Positions 1-7,540 of a stretch of 64,000 bases of DNA are shown in pieces; the first letter of the stretch is position 1, and each line of letters opens with the position of its first letter. Under the pieces are notes generated by a model. The model saw only the letters and a program-made list of their open reading frames with translations. It was not told the DNA's origin and searched no databases. The translations under genes were made by a program, and so were the position numbers. The stretch covers positions 124,001 to 188,000 of the forward strand of contig JAHLLI010000002.1 in assembly GCA_020444245.1 (NCBI GenBank), in the 5' to 3' direction. This DNA is from Actinomycetales bacterium (GTDB lineage: Bacteria > Actinomycetota > Actinomycetes > Actinomycetales > Cellulomonadaceae).

Positions 1-263
1 TCGACCTGGTGCGGCGTCTGGGTCAGGTGCCGTGGTCGGACCTGGAGGGCACCCTCAACCTGGGTGTCGGGATGGTCGCCGTGCTGCCTCAGGACGCGGT
101 CGACGACGCGGTGCGGCTGCTCGCCGATGCGGGGATGGCGCCGTGGGTGCTCGGCGAGGTCGCCGAGGATGCGGACGCGGACGGGGACGCCGCAGGCCTG
201 GTCCGCGGCACGAAGGGGGTCGCCGGAGGGGCGGTCCGGCTCACCGGGAGCTACCGGGCCTGA
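1..263 (+). CDS. purM: Phosphoribosylformylglycinamidine cyclo-ligase, C-terminal end (partial)
   Basis: This is the last ~86 codons of an open frame that enters from the left edge. The segment around GTLNLGVGMVAVLP matches the conserved FNMGVGM stretch near the C-terminus of PurM (AIR synthetase), which makes aminoimidazole ribotide from FGAM with ATP in purine synthesis in the cytoplasm. The following DUF3073 and bldC genes are the usual downstream neighbours of purM in actinobacteria, which strengthens the call. The C-terminus carries an acidic Ala/Asp/Gly-rich stretch. The ATP-binding N-terminal half is outside the window. Confidence 0.85.
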   Translation, partial: DLVRRLGQVPWSDLEGTLNLGVGMVAVLPQDAVDDAVRLLADAGMAPWVLGEVAEDADADGDAAGLVRGTKGVAGGAVRLTGSYRA

Positions 264-266
264 GGC

Positions 267-452
267 TCACTCGTCCTGGTCGTCGTCCTCGTCGTCGACC
301 CAGTCGCCGTAGCCGTCGGCACCGCTCTCGGCGTCATGGCGCTGCTGGGAGGTCAGCTCCTGCTCGAGAGCCTTGTAGTTGGGCTCATAGATCGAGTACT
401 TGAGCTCGCGAGCGACCTTGGTCTGCTTCGCCTTCTGACGGCCGCGCCCCAT
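267..452 (-). CDS. DUF3073 family small protein
   Basis: A 61-residue protein with a basic N-terminus (MGRGRQKAKQTKVARELKY) and a very acidic C-terminus ending DDEDDDQDE. This is the typical composition of the actinobacterial DUF3073 family, whose function is unknown. The ATG at 452 follows a GAGGGGG ribosome-binding site at about 8 bases. The gene converges on purM, with only 3 bases between the two stop codons. The position between purM and bldC is a conserved actinobacterial arrangement and is the best support for the identity. Confidence 0.85.
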   Translation of the reverse strand: MGRGRQKAKQTKVARELKYSIYEPNYKALEQELTSQQRHDAESGADGYGDWVDDEDDDQDE

Positions 453-724
453 GGCGATCGACCCCCTCATCACATGGCAGCGGGGCGGCACCTCGCAGGT
501 GCGGCCCCGGAGTGCTGGTTCCTGGGCTAACGCTACAGGGTCTCGCACCATTCCTGCGACCGACCCGGCTGACGGGCCTGTCTCGGGTCCGCCAGGGACG
601 TACGGCCCGCAACACCGCCTGCGGAAACGCGTCGGCGACCGGGAGCGGGTACCGTGGTCACGAAGCGGTAACGAAGCCGCGCTTCCCTCCGGATGACGCC
701 GCCACCACGACGAGAGGGGTGGAC

Positions 725-1054
725 ATGGACACACCGTCGCGGGAGCACGAGACCCTCCTGACCCCAGCAGAGGTCGCGGCGCTGTTCCGCGTGGACCCGA
801 AGACGGTGACCCGGTGGGCCCGCTCGGGCAAGCTCTCCGCGATCCGGACGCTCGGCGGGCACCGGCGCTTCTTGGAGTCCGAGGTCCTCGCCCTGATGGG
901 CGTGCCGGGGCCGCGGGCCGGCTCCGAGGCCGACGCGACATCGCACTCGACGGCCTCGCGTCAGGCACGGCCGCACGGCTCGGCCACCTCGCGGGGCACC
1001 GGGACGCGCACGGGGTCGCAGGGCTCCGGACCGCGCCGGGCCGCGGGCGCCTGA
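725..1054 (+). CDS. bldC: BldC-like MerR-type helix-turn-helix DNA-binding protein
   Basis: The protein has 109 residues. Residues ~11-50 (LLTPAEVAALFRVDPKTVTR... through TLGGHRRF) match BldC, a small developmental regulator of Streptomyces with a MerR/excisionase-type winged helix that binds DNA cooperatively on direct repeats. Streptomyces BldC is about 68 residues. This protein adds a ~40-residue Ser/Thr/Arg/Gly-rich tail with no recognisable domain. ATG 725 is preceded by a GAGAGGGG ribosome-binding site. In non-sporulating actinobacteria the role is probably a general transcription regulator; the targets cannot be read from the sequence. Confidence 0.85.
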   Translation: MDTPSREHETLLTPAEVAALFRVDPKTVTRWARSGKLSAIRTLGGHRRFLESEVLALMGVPGPRAGSEADATSHSTASRQARPHGSATSRGTGTRTGSQGSGPRRAAGA

Positions 1055-1067
1055 GGCGTCCTCGCTC

Positions 1068-1871
1068 GTGACCCGCGGCGCGGTGCCGCGCGTCGACCCC
1101 GCGTGGTGGGCGTTCGTCGCGGCCCGCGCGATCCCGGGGGTCGAGGACGCCGCCCTCGGGCAGGTTCGTCGTCCGGTGCCCACCGAGGACGGTTGGGTGA
1201 CCGCGACGGTGTCCCGCGCAGGCGCGGCCGCCGTCCTGGCCGCGCCCGACGGCGCGATGGCGGCGGTGTCCCGGTGGGTGGGGCTCGACGCCGACCACGC
1301 GGCCGCGGGGGCGGCGCTCGCCGACGACCCGACGATCGGGCCCCTGTGGCGTGCGCGACCCGACCTGCGGGTGCCCGGGACCGTCGACCCGGCCGAGCTC
1401 GCCCTGCGCACGGTGCTCGGGCAGCAGGTGAGCGTGGCCGCGGCCCGCACCCTGGGCGGCCGCCTCGCCGCGCTGCTCGGCGAGCCCGGGCCGGACGGGC
1501 TGCGGGTGTTCCCGCGGCCGGCGGCGATCGCGGACGCGGGCGTGGTGCAGGTCCGCGCGATCGGGCTCACCCAGGCGCGGGCGCGGACCGTGGTGGGACT
1601 GGCCGCGGCGCTCGCCGACGGGCTGGACCTGACGCCGGGGGCCGACGTGGCGGCGGCGCGGCGGGCACTGCTGGCCCTGCCGGGCATCGGACCGTGGACC
1701 GCGGACTACGTGGCGTTGCGCGGCCTGCGAGACCTCGACGCGTTCCCCGCGCACGACCTGGTGCTGCGCCGCCGGCTGGGCGGCCTGGACCCGGCCGCCG
1801 CCTTGCGGGCGGCCGAGCGCTGGCGGCCGTGGCGCGGCTACGCCGCGCAACACCTGTGGACGGCGGGCTGA
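1068..1871 (+). CDS. DNA-3-methyladenine glycosylase II (AlkA-like, HhH-GPD)
   Basis: A 267-residue base-excision repair enzyme. The helix-hairpin-helix is at residues ~204-214 (LPGIGPWTADY), followed by the catalytic Asp at ~230 in DAFPAHDLVLRR, as in the HhH-GPD superfamily. An upstream LGQQVSVAAAR segment is typical of AlkA. It should remove alkylated purines such as 3-methyladenine from DNA. The GTG start at 1068 lies 13 bases after the bldC stop, so co-transcription with bldC is plausible. It lacks the N-terminal Ada/AraC methyl-sensor domains found in some actinobacterial AlkA fusions. Confidence 0.85.
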   Translation: MTRGAVPRVDPAWWAFVAARAIPGVEDAALGQVRRPVPTEDGWVTATVSRAGAAAVLAAPDGAMAAVSRWVGLDADHAAAGAALADDPTIGPLWRARPDLRVPGTVDPAELALRTVLGQQVSVAAARTLGGRLAALLGEPGPDGLRVFPRPAAIADAGVVQVRAIGLTQARARTVVGLAAALADGLDLTPGADVAAARRALLALPGIGPWTADYVALRGLRDLDAFPAHDLVLRRRLGGLDPAAALRAAERWRPWRGYAAQHLWTAG

Positions 1872-2147
1872 CTACAGCTTGCGCGCGACGCCGGCGACGA
1901 TCGCCGCCGCGGCGGCCGCGCCGGCGCCCAGCACGACCCAGCCGGTGGTGGTGGGCTCGGGATCGTCCGGACCGCGCTCCTCGCGGGTGACCCGGCGGCG
2001 GACGTCGTCCATCGCGACCTTGGCCTCGTCCAGCGCGCGCAGCACGTTCGCCTTGGGGTTGAGCCGGTCGGAGAGCTCGTCGACCGCGGCCTGGAGCTCG
2101 GCGCGGGTGCGGACGATGTCGGCCTGGATGTCCTCAGCTGCGCTCAT
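1872..2147 (-). CDS. DUF3618 family membrane protein
   Basis: A 91-residue protein. The N-terminal half is a predicted amphipathic helix (AEDIQADIVRTRAELQAAVDEL), the hallmark of DUF3618. It is followed by a charged linker and one C-terminal transmembrane helix (WVVLGAGAAAAAAIVAGVA). The start overlaps the end of the upstream holin-like gene by 14 bases, implying translational coupling. The two form a membrane-protein pair common in actinobacteria and often linked to envelope stress. The exact function is unknown. It converges on the AlkA-like gene with no gap. Confidence 0.8.
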   Translation of the reverse strand: MSAAEDIQADIVRTRAELQAAVDELSDRLNPKANVLRALDEAKVAMDDVRRRVTREERGPDDPEPTTTGWVVLGAGAAAAAAIVAGVARKL

Positions 2148-2538
2148 GACCCAGTCCCTCCTTCACGGCGGCGACGTCCGCCTTGATGCTCTCGGCTGCC
2201 TGCACGGGGCCGGACGCCCCGTCGAGCATCTTCTTGCCGACGGCGCCGAGCACGCCGGCGATCAGCAGCAGCACGACGGCGACGATCAGTGCGGCGAGCC
2301 AGGCCGGCACGGCGTTGGCCAGCCCCAGCACGGCGCAGGCGATGAGCGTCGCCAGCGCGAAGAACGCGAAGAGCCCGGCGCCGACGAACATGCCGACCCC
2401 GGCCCCGGCGTGCTTGGCCTTGTCGGCCATCTCGGCCTTGGCCAGCCGGATCTCGTCCTTGACCAGCTGGGAGGTCTTCTCCGACAGGAGGGAGACCAGC
2501 TCGCCGATCGACGGCTTGGTCTCGGAACGGCCGTTCAC
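2134..2538 (-). CDS. Phage-holin-family / DUF1469-like membrane protein
   Basis: A 134-residue protein. Its N-terminal amphipathic segment (IGELVSLLSEKTSQLVKDEI RLAKAE) is followed by two transmembrane helices (~48-75 and ~80-105) and a cytoplasmic C-terminal helix. This is the layout of the actinobacterial Holin-X (DUF1469) family. Despite the name there is no phage context here. The family usually sits, as here, just before a DUF3618 gene and a tRNA or housekeeping locus. Its biochemical role is unknown; a membrane-associated structural function is inferred. Confidence 0.8.
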   Translation of the reverse strand: MNGRSETKPSIGELVSLLSEKTSQLVKDEIRLAKAEMADKAKHAGAGVGMFVGAGLFAFFALATLIACAVLGLANAVPAWLAALIVAVVLLLIAGVLGAVGKKMLDGASGPVQAAESIKADVAAVKEGLGHERS

Positions 2539-2718
2539 GTCACCACGTCCTTCCGCAGCCCTACGGGTGCGTCCTGGGCAGCCGCCGACGACGACGGGCC
2601 AGCGCGCCGGTTCTGATCATTGTCCACGGACCGGGGCCCGGACGCATGCCCTTCGTCCGATGCGCCCTCGGCCTCGGCGCCGCGGCGGCGTACGGGCGCA
2701 CCCGGCCCGGAACCACGA

Positions 2719-2748
2719 CGCCCCGCTCCGCGAGCCGCGGGCGGGGCG
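2719..2748 (-). terminator. Hairpin terminator downstream of the tRNA cluster
   Basis: Read on the minus strand, CGCCCCGC pairs with GCGGGGCG, and inner CCGCG pairs with CGCGG around a 3-base loop, with one bulged A. The hairpin begins 5 bases after the encoded CCA of tRNA-Phe, as expected for a factor-independent stop or processing boundary of the Glu-Asp-Phe tRNA transcript. There is no long U-tract, which is usual in high-G+C genomes. Confidence 0.6.
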
Positions 2749-2752
2749 ATGG

Positions 2753-2828
2753 TGGTGGCCACTGGCAGGGTCGAACTGCCGACCTTTCGATTTTCAGTCG
2801 AACGCTCTACCAACTGAGCTAAGTGGCC
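2753..2828 (-). tRNA. tRNA-Phe (anticodon GAA)
   Basis: The cloverleaf is complete on the minus strand: acceptor GGCCACU pairs with AGUGGCC, the D arm is AGCUCAGUUGGUAGAGC, the anticodon loop CUGAAAA carries GAA, and the T arm holds GUUCGAC. A 3' CCA is encoded (positions 2753-2755). It is the last gene of a three-tRNA cluster. Confidence 0.95.
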
Positions 2829-2862
2829 GAGCCACGGTCCGGCTCGTGACCGGACCGACGAG

Positions 2863-2936
2863 CGACCCCGACGGGACTTGAACCCGCGACCTCCGCCGTG
2901 ACAGGGCGGCGCGCTAACCAACTGCGCTACGGGGCC
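2863..2936 (-). tRNA. tRNA-Asp (anticodon GTC)
   Basis: Acceptor GGCCCCG pairs with CGGGGUC (one G-U pair), the anticodon loop CUGUCAC carries GUC, and the T loop is UUCAAGU. The discriminator base is G, as expected for tRNA-Asp. CCA is not encoded. It is the middle gene of the Glu-Asp-Phe cluster. Confidence 0.95.
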
Positions 2937-2963
2937 TTGTGTGGACAAGGTCCAGGTAGTTCG

Positions 2964-3036
2964 TACCCCCAACGGGATTCGAACCCGTGCTACCGCCGTG
3001 AAAGGGCGGGGTCCTAGGCCGCTAGACGATGGGGGC
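2964..3036 (-). tRNA. tRNA-Glu (anticodon TTC)
   Basis: Acceptor GCCCCCA pairs with UGGGGGU (G-U at the first pair), the anticodon loop CUUUCAC carries UUC, and the T loop is UUCGAAU. CCA is not encoded. It is the first gene in the transcription order of the cluster. Confidence 0.93.
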
Positions 3037-3186
3037 CGGGTAGGGCGCCCGGGACGTCGACACGCCCAGAACCTCGGGAATCATACGGGCTAGGTGCACG
3101 ATCTCCAAAGGCGGGTCCGTCCGGGCGGCGCCGGGGCGACTCGGAAGCCGCTCGGGATGCCACTCGGGAGCCCCGCTGGAGGCAGG

Positions 3187-3552
3187 ATGGGGGCCGTGGT
3201 CGAGATGTCCCGGTCGGCGTTCGAGGACGCGGTGCGCGACGCCCTCGACCTGCTGCCCGACGACCTCGTCGCCATGATGGACAACGTCGTCGTGCTGGTC
3301 GAGGACCTCCCGCCCGACGGGGAGGAGCAGGACCTGCTCGGGTTGTACGAGGGCGTCGCCCTCACCGAGCGGGACGCCTGGTGGGCGGCGGGCTCCCTGC
3401 CCGATCGCATCACGGTCTTCCGCCTGCCGACCCTGGCGATCTGCGACAGTGTCGAGGACGTCGTCGAGGAGGTCGCGGTCACCGTCCTGCACGAGGTCGC
3501 CCACCACTTCGGGATCGACGACGAACGCCTGCACGAGCTCGGCTGGGACTGA
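3187..3552 (+). CDS. Zincin-type metallopeptidase family protein
   Basis: A 121-residue protein ending in HEVAHHFGIDDERLHELG. This is the HExxH...H-type motif of the small actinobacterial putative zinc peptidases (Zincin_1-like family, PF06262-type), with a further acidic/His segment as third ligand. ATG 3187 sits just after a GGAGGCAGG stretch; an in-frame ATG at 3205 is the alternative start. There is no signal peptide, so the protein is cytoplasmic. Family members are conserved, but their substrates are not established. The next gene starts 17 bases downstream and may share the transcript. Confidence 0.8.
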   Translation: MGAVVEMSRSAFEDAVRDALDLLPDDLVAMMDNVVVLVEDLPPDGEEQDLLGLYEGVALTERDAWWAAGSLPDRITVFRLPTLAICDSVEDVVEEVAVTVLHEVAHHFGIDDERLHELGWD

Positions 3553-3569
3553 ACGCGAGAGGGAGCCGG

Positions 3570-4487
3570 ATGCGGATCGGGATCGTGCTGCTGCCGGAGG
3601 ACCGGTGGTCGGCCGCGGAGCGTCGCTGGCGCGCGGCCGAGGAGTGGGGGTTCGACCACGCGTGGACCTACGACCACCTGGCCTGGCGCTCCCTCGCCGA
3701 CGGGCCGTGGCTGGCCACCGTGCCGCTGCTGACCGCGGCGGCCGTGGTCACCGAGCGCATCCGGCTGGGCACCTGGGTCGCCTCGCCGAACTTCCGCCAC
3801 CCGGTGCCGTTCGCCAAGGACGTGATGGGCCTGGACGACGTCAGCGGCGGGCGGCTGCTGCTGGGCCTGGGCGCCGGCGGGACCGGGTTCGACGCGGACG
3901 TGCTCGGCACGTCCGTCACCGCGGGCGAGCGGGCGGACCGGTTCGCGGAGTTCTGCCATCTCATGGACCGGCTGCTCAGCCAGCCGGTCACGGACCACGA
4001 GGGCGAGTGGTACCGGGCCAGGGGCGCGCGCATGCTGCCGGGCTGCGTGCAGCAGCCCCGGGTGCCGTTCGTGGTCGCCGCGAACGGCCCGCGGGCGATG
4101 CGCGTCGCGGCGAGGTACGGGCAGGGCTGGGGCACGTACGGGCCCGCGCTCGCGGGGCTGGGCGAGGGTGGGGCGGCCGCGGACCAGGAGCGCTGGTGGG
4201 CCGGGCTCGCCGGGCTCGTCGAGCGGTTCGACCGCGCGGCGCGCGAGGCCGGCAGGTCGCCGGGGGACGTGGACCGCTACCTCAGCATCGACGGTGCGCC
4301 GGTGTTCTCCCTGGCGTCGGTGGACGTGCTGGTCGAGGGCGTCGAGCGCGCGGCGGCGCTCGGGTTCACCGACGTGGTGCTGCACTGGCCGCGGCCGTCC
4401 GGCGTGTACGCGGGCAGCGAGCGCGTCCTCGAGCAGGCCGCCGGTCGGCTCGCCGATCTGCAGCGGGTCGCGCCGGTGACGCGGTAG
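3570..4487 (+). CDS. LLM-class F420/FMN-dependent oxidoreductase
   Basis: A 305-residue TIM-barrel protein of the luciferase-like monooxygenase family. Supporting segments are MRIGIVLLPED at the N-terminus, the strand TERIRLGTWVASPNFRHPVPFAKDV compatible with cofactor binding, GGRLLLGLGAGG, and the FVVAANGPRAMRVAARY stretch common in F420-dependent members. Actinobacterial members often use F420, but which flavin is used cannot be decided here. The substrate is unknown. ATG 3570 has a GAGAGGGAG ribosome-binding site. The gene converges on galE. Confidence 0.8.
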   Translation: MRIGIVLLPEDRWSAAERRWRAAEEWGFDHAWTYDHLAWRSLADGPWLATVPLLTAAAVVTERIRLGTWVASPNFRHPVPFAKDVMGLDDVSGGRLLLGLGAGGTGFDADVLGTSVTAGERADRFAEFCHLMDRLLSQPVTDHEGEWYRARGARMLPGCVQQPRVPFVVAANGPRAMRVAARYGQGWGTYGPALAGLGEGGAAADQERWWAGLAGLVERFDRAAREAGRSPGDVDRYLSIDGAPVFSLASVDVLVEGVERAAALGFTDVVLHWPRPSGVYAGSERVLEQAAGRLADLQRVAPVTR

Positions 4488-4496
4488 GCGCGGGTC

Positions 4497-5495
4497 TCAG
4501 CGCTCGGGGCGCAGCAACCCCTCGGCGACCTGCCTCGCGTGCCAGGCGCTGGCGACCATGTCGGTGAGGTCGCGGGTCATGGTCCATCCCAGGTCGGCCG
4601 CGGCGAGATCGCCGGACGCGACGATCCGCGCCGGGTCGCCAGGGCGGCGCGGCGCGATCTCGGGGCTGAACGCGATGCCCGTGCCGTCGGCCATCGCGGT
4701 CATGATCTCCAGCACGGAGGAGCCCGTGCCGCTGCCGAGGTTGTACACCGGGGCCAGGTCGCGGCCGGCCGCGAGAGCGCGGGCCGCTGCCACGTGGGTC
4801 GCGGCCAGGTCCGCCACGTGGACGTAGTCCCGCACGCACGACCCGTCCGGCGTGGGGTAGTCGGTGCCGAACACCTTCGGTGTCCGACCCGCGACGAGCG
4901 CGTCGAGCACCAAGGGGAACAGGTTGTGGGGGCTCGAGTCGTACAGGTGCTCCGGGCCGGACCCGACGACGTTGAAGTAGCGCAACGAGGTGTGTCGCAG
5001 TGGCACGGGGCCGCTCGCCGTCGCGCGCGCCTGGTCGCGGATCATCCACTCGCACACCAGCTTCGACTCGCCGTACGGCGACTCGGGGGCGGTCGGGGTG
5101 TCCTCGGTCACCAGGTCGACGTCAGGGGTGCCGTAGACCGCGGCGGAGGAGGAGAAGACGATGTTGGCGACGTCCGCCTCGGCCATCGCCCGAAGCAGCG
5201 CCAGGGTGCCCGAGACGTTCTCGGCGTAGGTGTGCAGGGGGCGCTGGACGCTGACCCCGGCGTACTTGAACCCGGCCAGGTGCACCACGCCCTCGCAGGC
5301 GTGCTCGCGCAGTGTCGCGGTGAGCAGCGCCTCGTCCAGCACGGTGCCCTTGGCGAACGGCACCTGTGCGGGGACGAACTCGGGGTGCCCGCTCGACAGG
5401 TCGTCGACCACGACCACGTCGATCCCCGCGTCGAGGAAGGCGTGCACCACGTGGGAACCGATGTAGCCGGCACCGCCGGTGACCATCCATGTCAT
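4497..5495 (-). CDS. galE: UDP-glucose 4-epimerase
   Basis: A 332-residue extended SDR enzyme interconverting UDP-glucose and UDP-galactose with bound NAD. The Rossmann motif GGAGYIG is at 7-13, the catalytic YxxxK is Y141/K145 (SPYGESK), and the nearby FSSSAAVYG and SLRYFNVVG segments are typical of GalE. Length matches the family. The supply of UDP-galactose for cell-surface polysaccharides or galactose catabolism is the known role. A strong promoter match ends ~7 bases from the start codon with no ribosome-binding site, so translation is probably leaderless (separate promoter entry). Confidence 0.93.
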   Translation of the reverse strand: MTWMVTGGAGYIGSHVVHAFLDAGIDVVVVDDLSSGHPEFVPAQVPFAKGTVLDEALLTATLREHACEGVVHLAGFKYAGVSVQRPLHTYAENVSGTLALLRAMAEADVANIVFSSSAAVYGTPDVDLVTEDTPTAPESPYGESKLVCEWMIRDQARATASGPVPLRHTSLRYFNVVGSGPEHLYDSSPHNLFPLVLDALVAGRTPKVFGTDYPTPDGSCVRDYVHVADLAATHVAAARALAAGRDLAPVYNLGSGTGSSVLEIMTAMADGTGIAFSPEIAPRRPGDPARIVASGDLAAADLGWTMTRDLTDMVASAWHARQVAEGLLRPER

Positions 5496-5501
5496 GCCGC
5501 G

Positions 5502-5531
5502 ATCCTACTCGACAGAATCCAGCATGTTCAA
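5502..5531 (-). promoter_or_regulatory. Probable leaderless promoter of galE
   Basis: On the minus strand, TTGAAC (5526-5531) and TAGGAT (5502-5507) are separated by 18 bases, a good vegetative sigma match. The start site would fall at about 5495, the A of the galE ATG. That implies a leaderless mRNA, a common mode in actinobacteria. Confidence 0.5.
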
Positions 5532-5546
5532 ACATTTTCCAACATG
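5523..5546. promoter_or_regulatory. Inverted repeat over the galE -35 element
   Basis: CATGTT (5523-5528) and AACATG (5541-5546) form a 6-bp inverted repeat with a 12-base spacer in an unusually A+T-rich patch between galE and the divergent MscS gene. It overlaps the proposed galE -35 box, so it could be an operator for an unidentified regulator. No cognate regulator is nearby. Confidence 0.3.
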
Positions 5547-5615
5547 AGCGCGCGCGGTGGGGCCATCGGGCGGCACAGCACTGCCGGTTCTGCGGGTCGG
5601 GCCTAGCCTGGGGCG

Positions 5616-7007
5616 GTGCTACACCTTGCAGCCGACGTCCCCCAGGCCGTGACCAGCGGCGTCGCGGTCGTCCTGGGCGTGGCCATCGCCCTCATCGTCG
5701 CCCTCGTGCTCGCAGAGGTGCTCGCCGCGGTCACCAGGGCCGCCGGGCGCCGCACCTGGCTCGCCGACAACCTCGCGCGGCGGGCGCGGCGTCCGCTGCG
5801 CACCGTGCTGGTCGTGGTGCTGCTGTGGGTCGCGCTGCTCGTGGCGACGCCGGACAACCCCAGACCCGGGTGGATGACGTGGGTCCAGCACGGCCTCCAG
5901 ATCGCCCTCATCCTCGCCGGGGCGTGGCTGATCGGGGCGCTGGCGTTCGTCGGCGAGGACGCCGCGCTGGCCCGCTACCGGGTCGAGGGCAGCGACGACC
6001 GCCACGCCCGCCGGGTGCGCACCCAGATCAGCGTCGCGCGCCGGCTGACCGTCCTGATCCTGGTGGTCGCAGCGATCGCCGGGGCGCTGATGACGTTCAA
6101 GGAGGCGCGCACGGTGGGCGCCGGGCTGCTGGCCTCGGCCGGCCTGATCTCGGTGATCGCCGGGCTGGCGGCGCAGACGTCGCTGTCCAACGTGTTCGCG
6201 GGCATGCAGCTGGCCTTCACCGACGCGATCCGGCTCGACGACGTCGTGGTGGTGGACGGTGTCTGGGGCCGGATCGAGGAGATCACCATGACCTACGTCG
6301 TGGTGCACGTGTGGGACGACCGCCGTCTCATCCTGCCGTCGACGTACTTCGCCACGACCCCGTTCGAGAACTGGACCCGACGCGCGGCCGACCTGCTGGG
6401 AACCGTCGAGCTGGACGTGGACTGGACCGTGCCGGTGGGCCGGATGCGCGCCGAGCTGATGCGTCTGCTCCAGGCCAGCGAGCTGTGGGACCACCGGGTG
6501 GGCGTGCTCCAGGTGACCGACGCCGTCGACGGTCGGGTGAGGGTGCGCGCGCTCGCGTCGGCGGCCGACGCGCCCACCCTGTGGGACCTGCGTTGCGCGG
6601 TGCGCGAGGGACTGGTCGCGTGGCTGCAGCGCGAGCACCCCGAGGCGCTGCCGCGCACCCGGTGGGAGTCCTCGCCGCCCGCGTCGCCGGAAGGCCGCGA
6701 GCCGGCGGCCCCGGCGGGGGACGAGGTCGGCGCCCTGCCCCCGACCGCTGACCTGCCGGCCACCAGGCGTCGGCGGCCCACCGGCGAGGAGACCGTGCTC
6801 GTGGACGGCGGGCGGGACACCGGGCTGTTCACCGGGAGCCTGTCCGCGATCGAGCGGTCCAGGGCGTTCACCGGCCCCGGCGAGGCGGTGATCGCCGAGC
6901 GCGAGCTCCACGCCGAGGGCCTGCGCCCACCGGAGGAGCGCCGCCAGTCCGAGGAGGGGCGGCCACCCGGGGAGCGGCGTCCGCCCGAGGACGGACGCAC
7001 GCCCTAG
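5616..7007 (+). CDS. MscS-family mechanosensitive ion channel
   Basis: A 463-residue membrane protein. Transmembrane helices lie at ~15-38, ~62-80, ~90-110 and ~145-162. The pore-lining MscS helix region GLLASAGLISVIAGLAAQTS leads into LSNVFAGMQLAFTDAIRLDD and a beta domain (VVDGVWGRIEEITMTYVVV), both hallmarks of MscS. It should act as an osmotic safety valve. The last ~100 residues are a Pro/Glu/Arg-rich cytoplasmic tail with repeated RRPPE/GERRPPE units, absent from E. coli MscS. The GTG start at 5616 has only a weak ribosome-binding site. Confidence 0.88.
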   Translation: MLHLAADVPQAVTSGVAVVLGVAIALIVALVLAEVLAAVTRAAGRRTWLADNLARRARRPLRTVLVVVLLWVALLVATPDNPRPGWMTWVQHGLQIALILAGAWLIGALAFVGEDAALARYRVEGSDDRHARRVRTQISVARRLTVLILVVAAIAGALMTFKEARTVGAGLLASAGLISVIAGLAAQTSLSNVFAGMQLAFTDAIRLDDVVVVDGVWGRIEEITMTYVVVHVWDDRRLILPSTYFATTPFENWTRRAADLLGTVELDVDWTVPVGRMRAELMRLLQASELWDHRVGVLQVTDAVDGRVRVRALASAADAPTLWDLRCAVREGLVAWLQREHPEALPRTRWESSPPASPEGREPAAPAGDEVGALPPTADLPATRRRRPTGEETVLVDGGRDTGLFTGSLSAIERSRAFTGPGEAVIAERELHAEGLRPPEERRQSEEGRPPGERRPPEDGRTP

Positions 7008-7239
7008 CCACGCCGGTCCCACCACGCCGACGCTCCGAGGGGCAAACGCGTCCCGATCGGTGACACGGACCTGGTCCGCTGGGCGGACGGTCGCGACCGT
7101 GCGGTTGTCCTCCCAGCGCTCCCGGGTGACCGTGGTGGGACAGCGAGGCACGCCGCGCGTGCCGATCAGGTGCGCCGCACGGAGCGCGCCGCACGGTGAC
7201 GCCGGACCGGGCGCGCCGTCCCCAAGCCAAGGAGAGACC

Positions 7240-7518
7240 ATGCTCACCCTCACCGACAACGCCCGACACGCGGTCCACGACCTCGCCGAGCGTGCCGGCC
7301 TGCCAGCCGCGGGCGGGATGCGGATCGCCGAGTCGAGCCAGCAGGGCACGTTCGACCTGTCGCTCGTCACCGAGCCGGTGGACGGCGACCAGCTCATCGA
7401 GGCCGACGGCGCGCGGGTCTTCGTCGAACCGACCACCGCGTCGCTCCTCGCCGACCAGCAGCTCGACGCCGCTCCGGCCGAGGGCGGCACCGGGTTCGTG
7501 CTCTCGCCGCAGGGCTGA
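7240..7518 (+). CDS. HesB/IscA-like protein lacking all cysteines
   Basis: A 92-residue protein with the start MLTLTDNARHAVHDLAERAG, GGMRI, and a VFVEPTTASLL segment. These match the fold of A-type Fe-S carriers (HesB/IscA). The three conserved cluster-binding cysteines are absent and the protein has no Cys at all. It therefore cannot bind clusters in the known way. Such Cys-less relatives are widespread in actinobacteria and their function is unknown. ATG 7240 has a strong AAGGAGAG ribosome-binding site. It stands alone between MscS and a convergent phosphotransferase-like gene. Confidence 0.75.
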   Translation: MLTLTDNARHAVHDLAERAGLPAAGGMRIAESSQQGTFDLSLVTEPVDGDQLIEADGARVFVEPTTASLLADQQLDAAPAEGGTGFVLSPQG

Positions 7519-7540
7519 CGCGTCCACGCCGACCGGCTGA

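Noticed and set aside
725-1054. Excisionase-type helix-turn-helix as a sign of a mobile element
   Set aside because: The sequence and the purM-DUF3073 neighbourhood fit BldC, a chromosomal regulator, and there is no integrase.
2134-2538. Holin-like protein as evidence of a prophage
   Set aside because: No other phage genes are present. The family is a common actinobacterial membrane protein paired with DUF3618.
2753-3036. tRNA cluster as an attachment site for an integrated element
   Set aside because: No integrase, excisionase cluster or duplicated tRNA 3' end was found nearby. The flanking genes are ordinary chromosomal genes.
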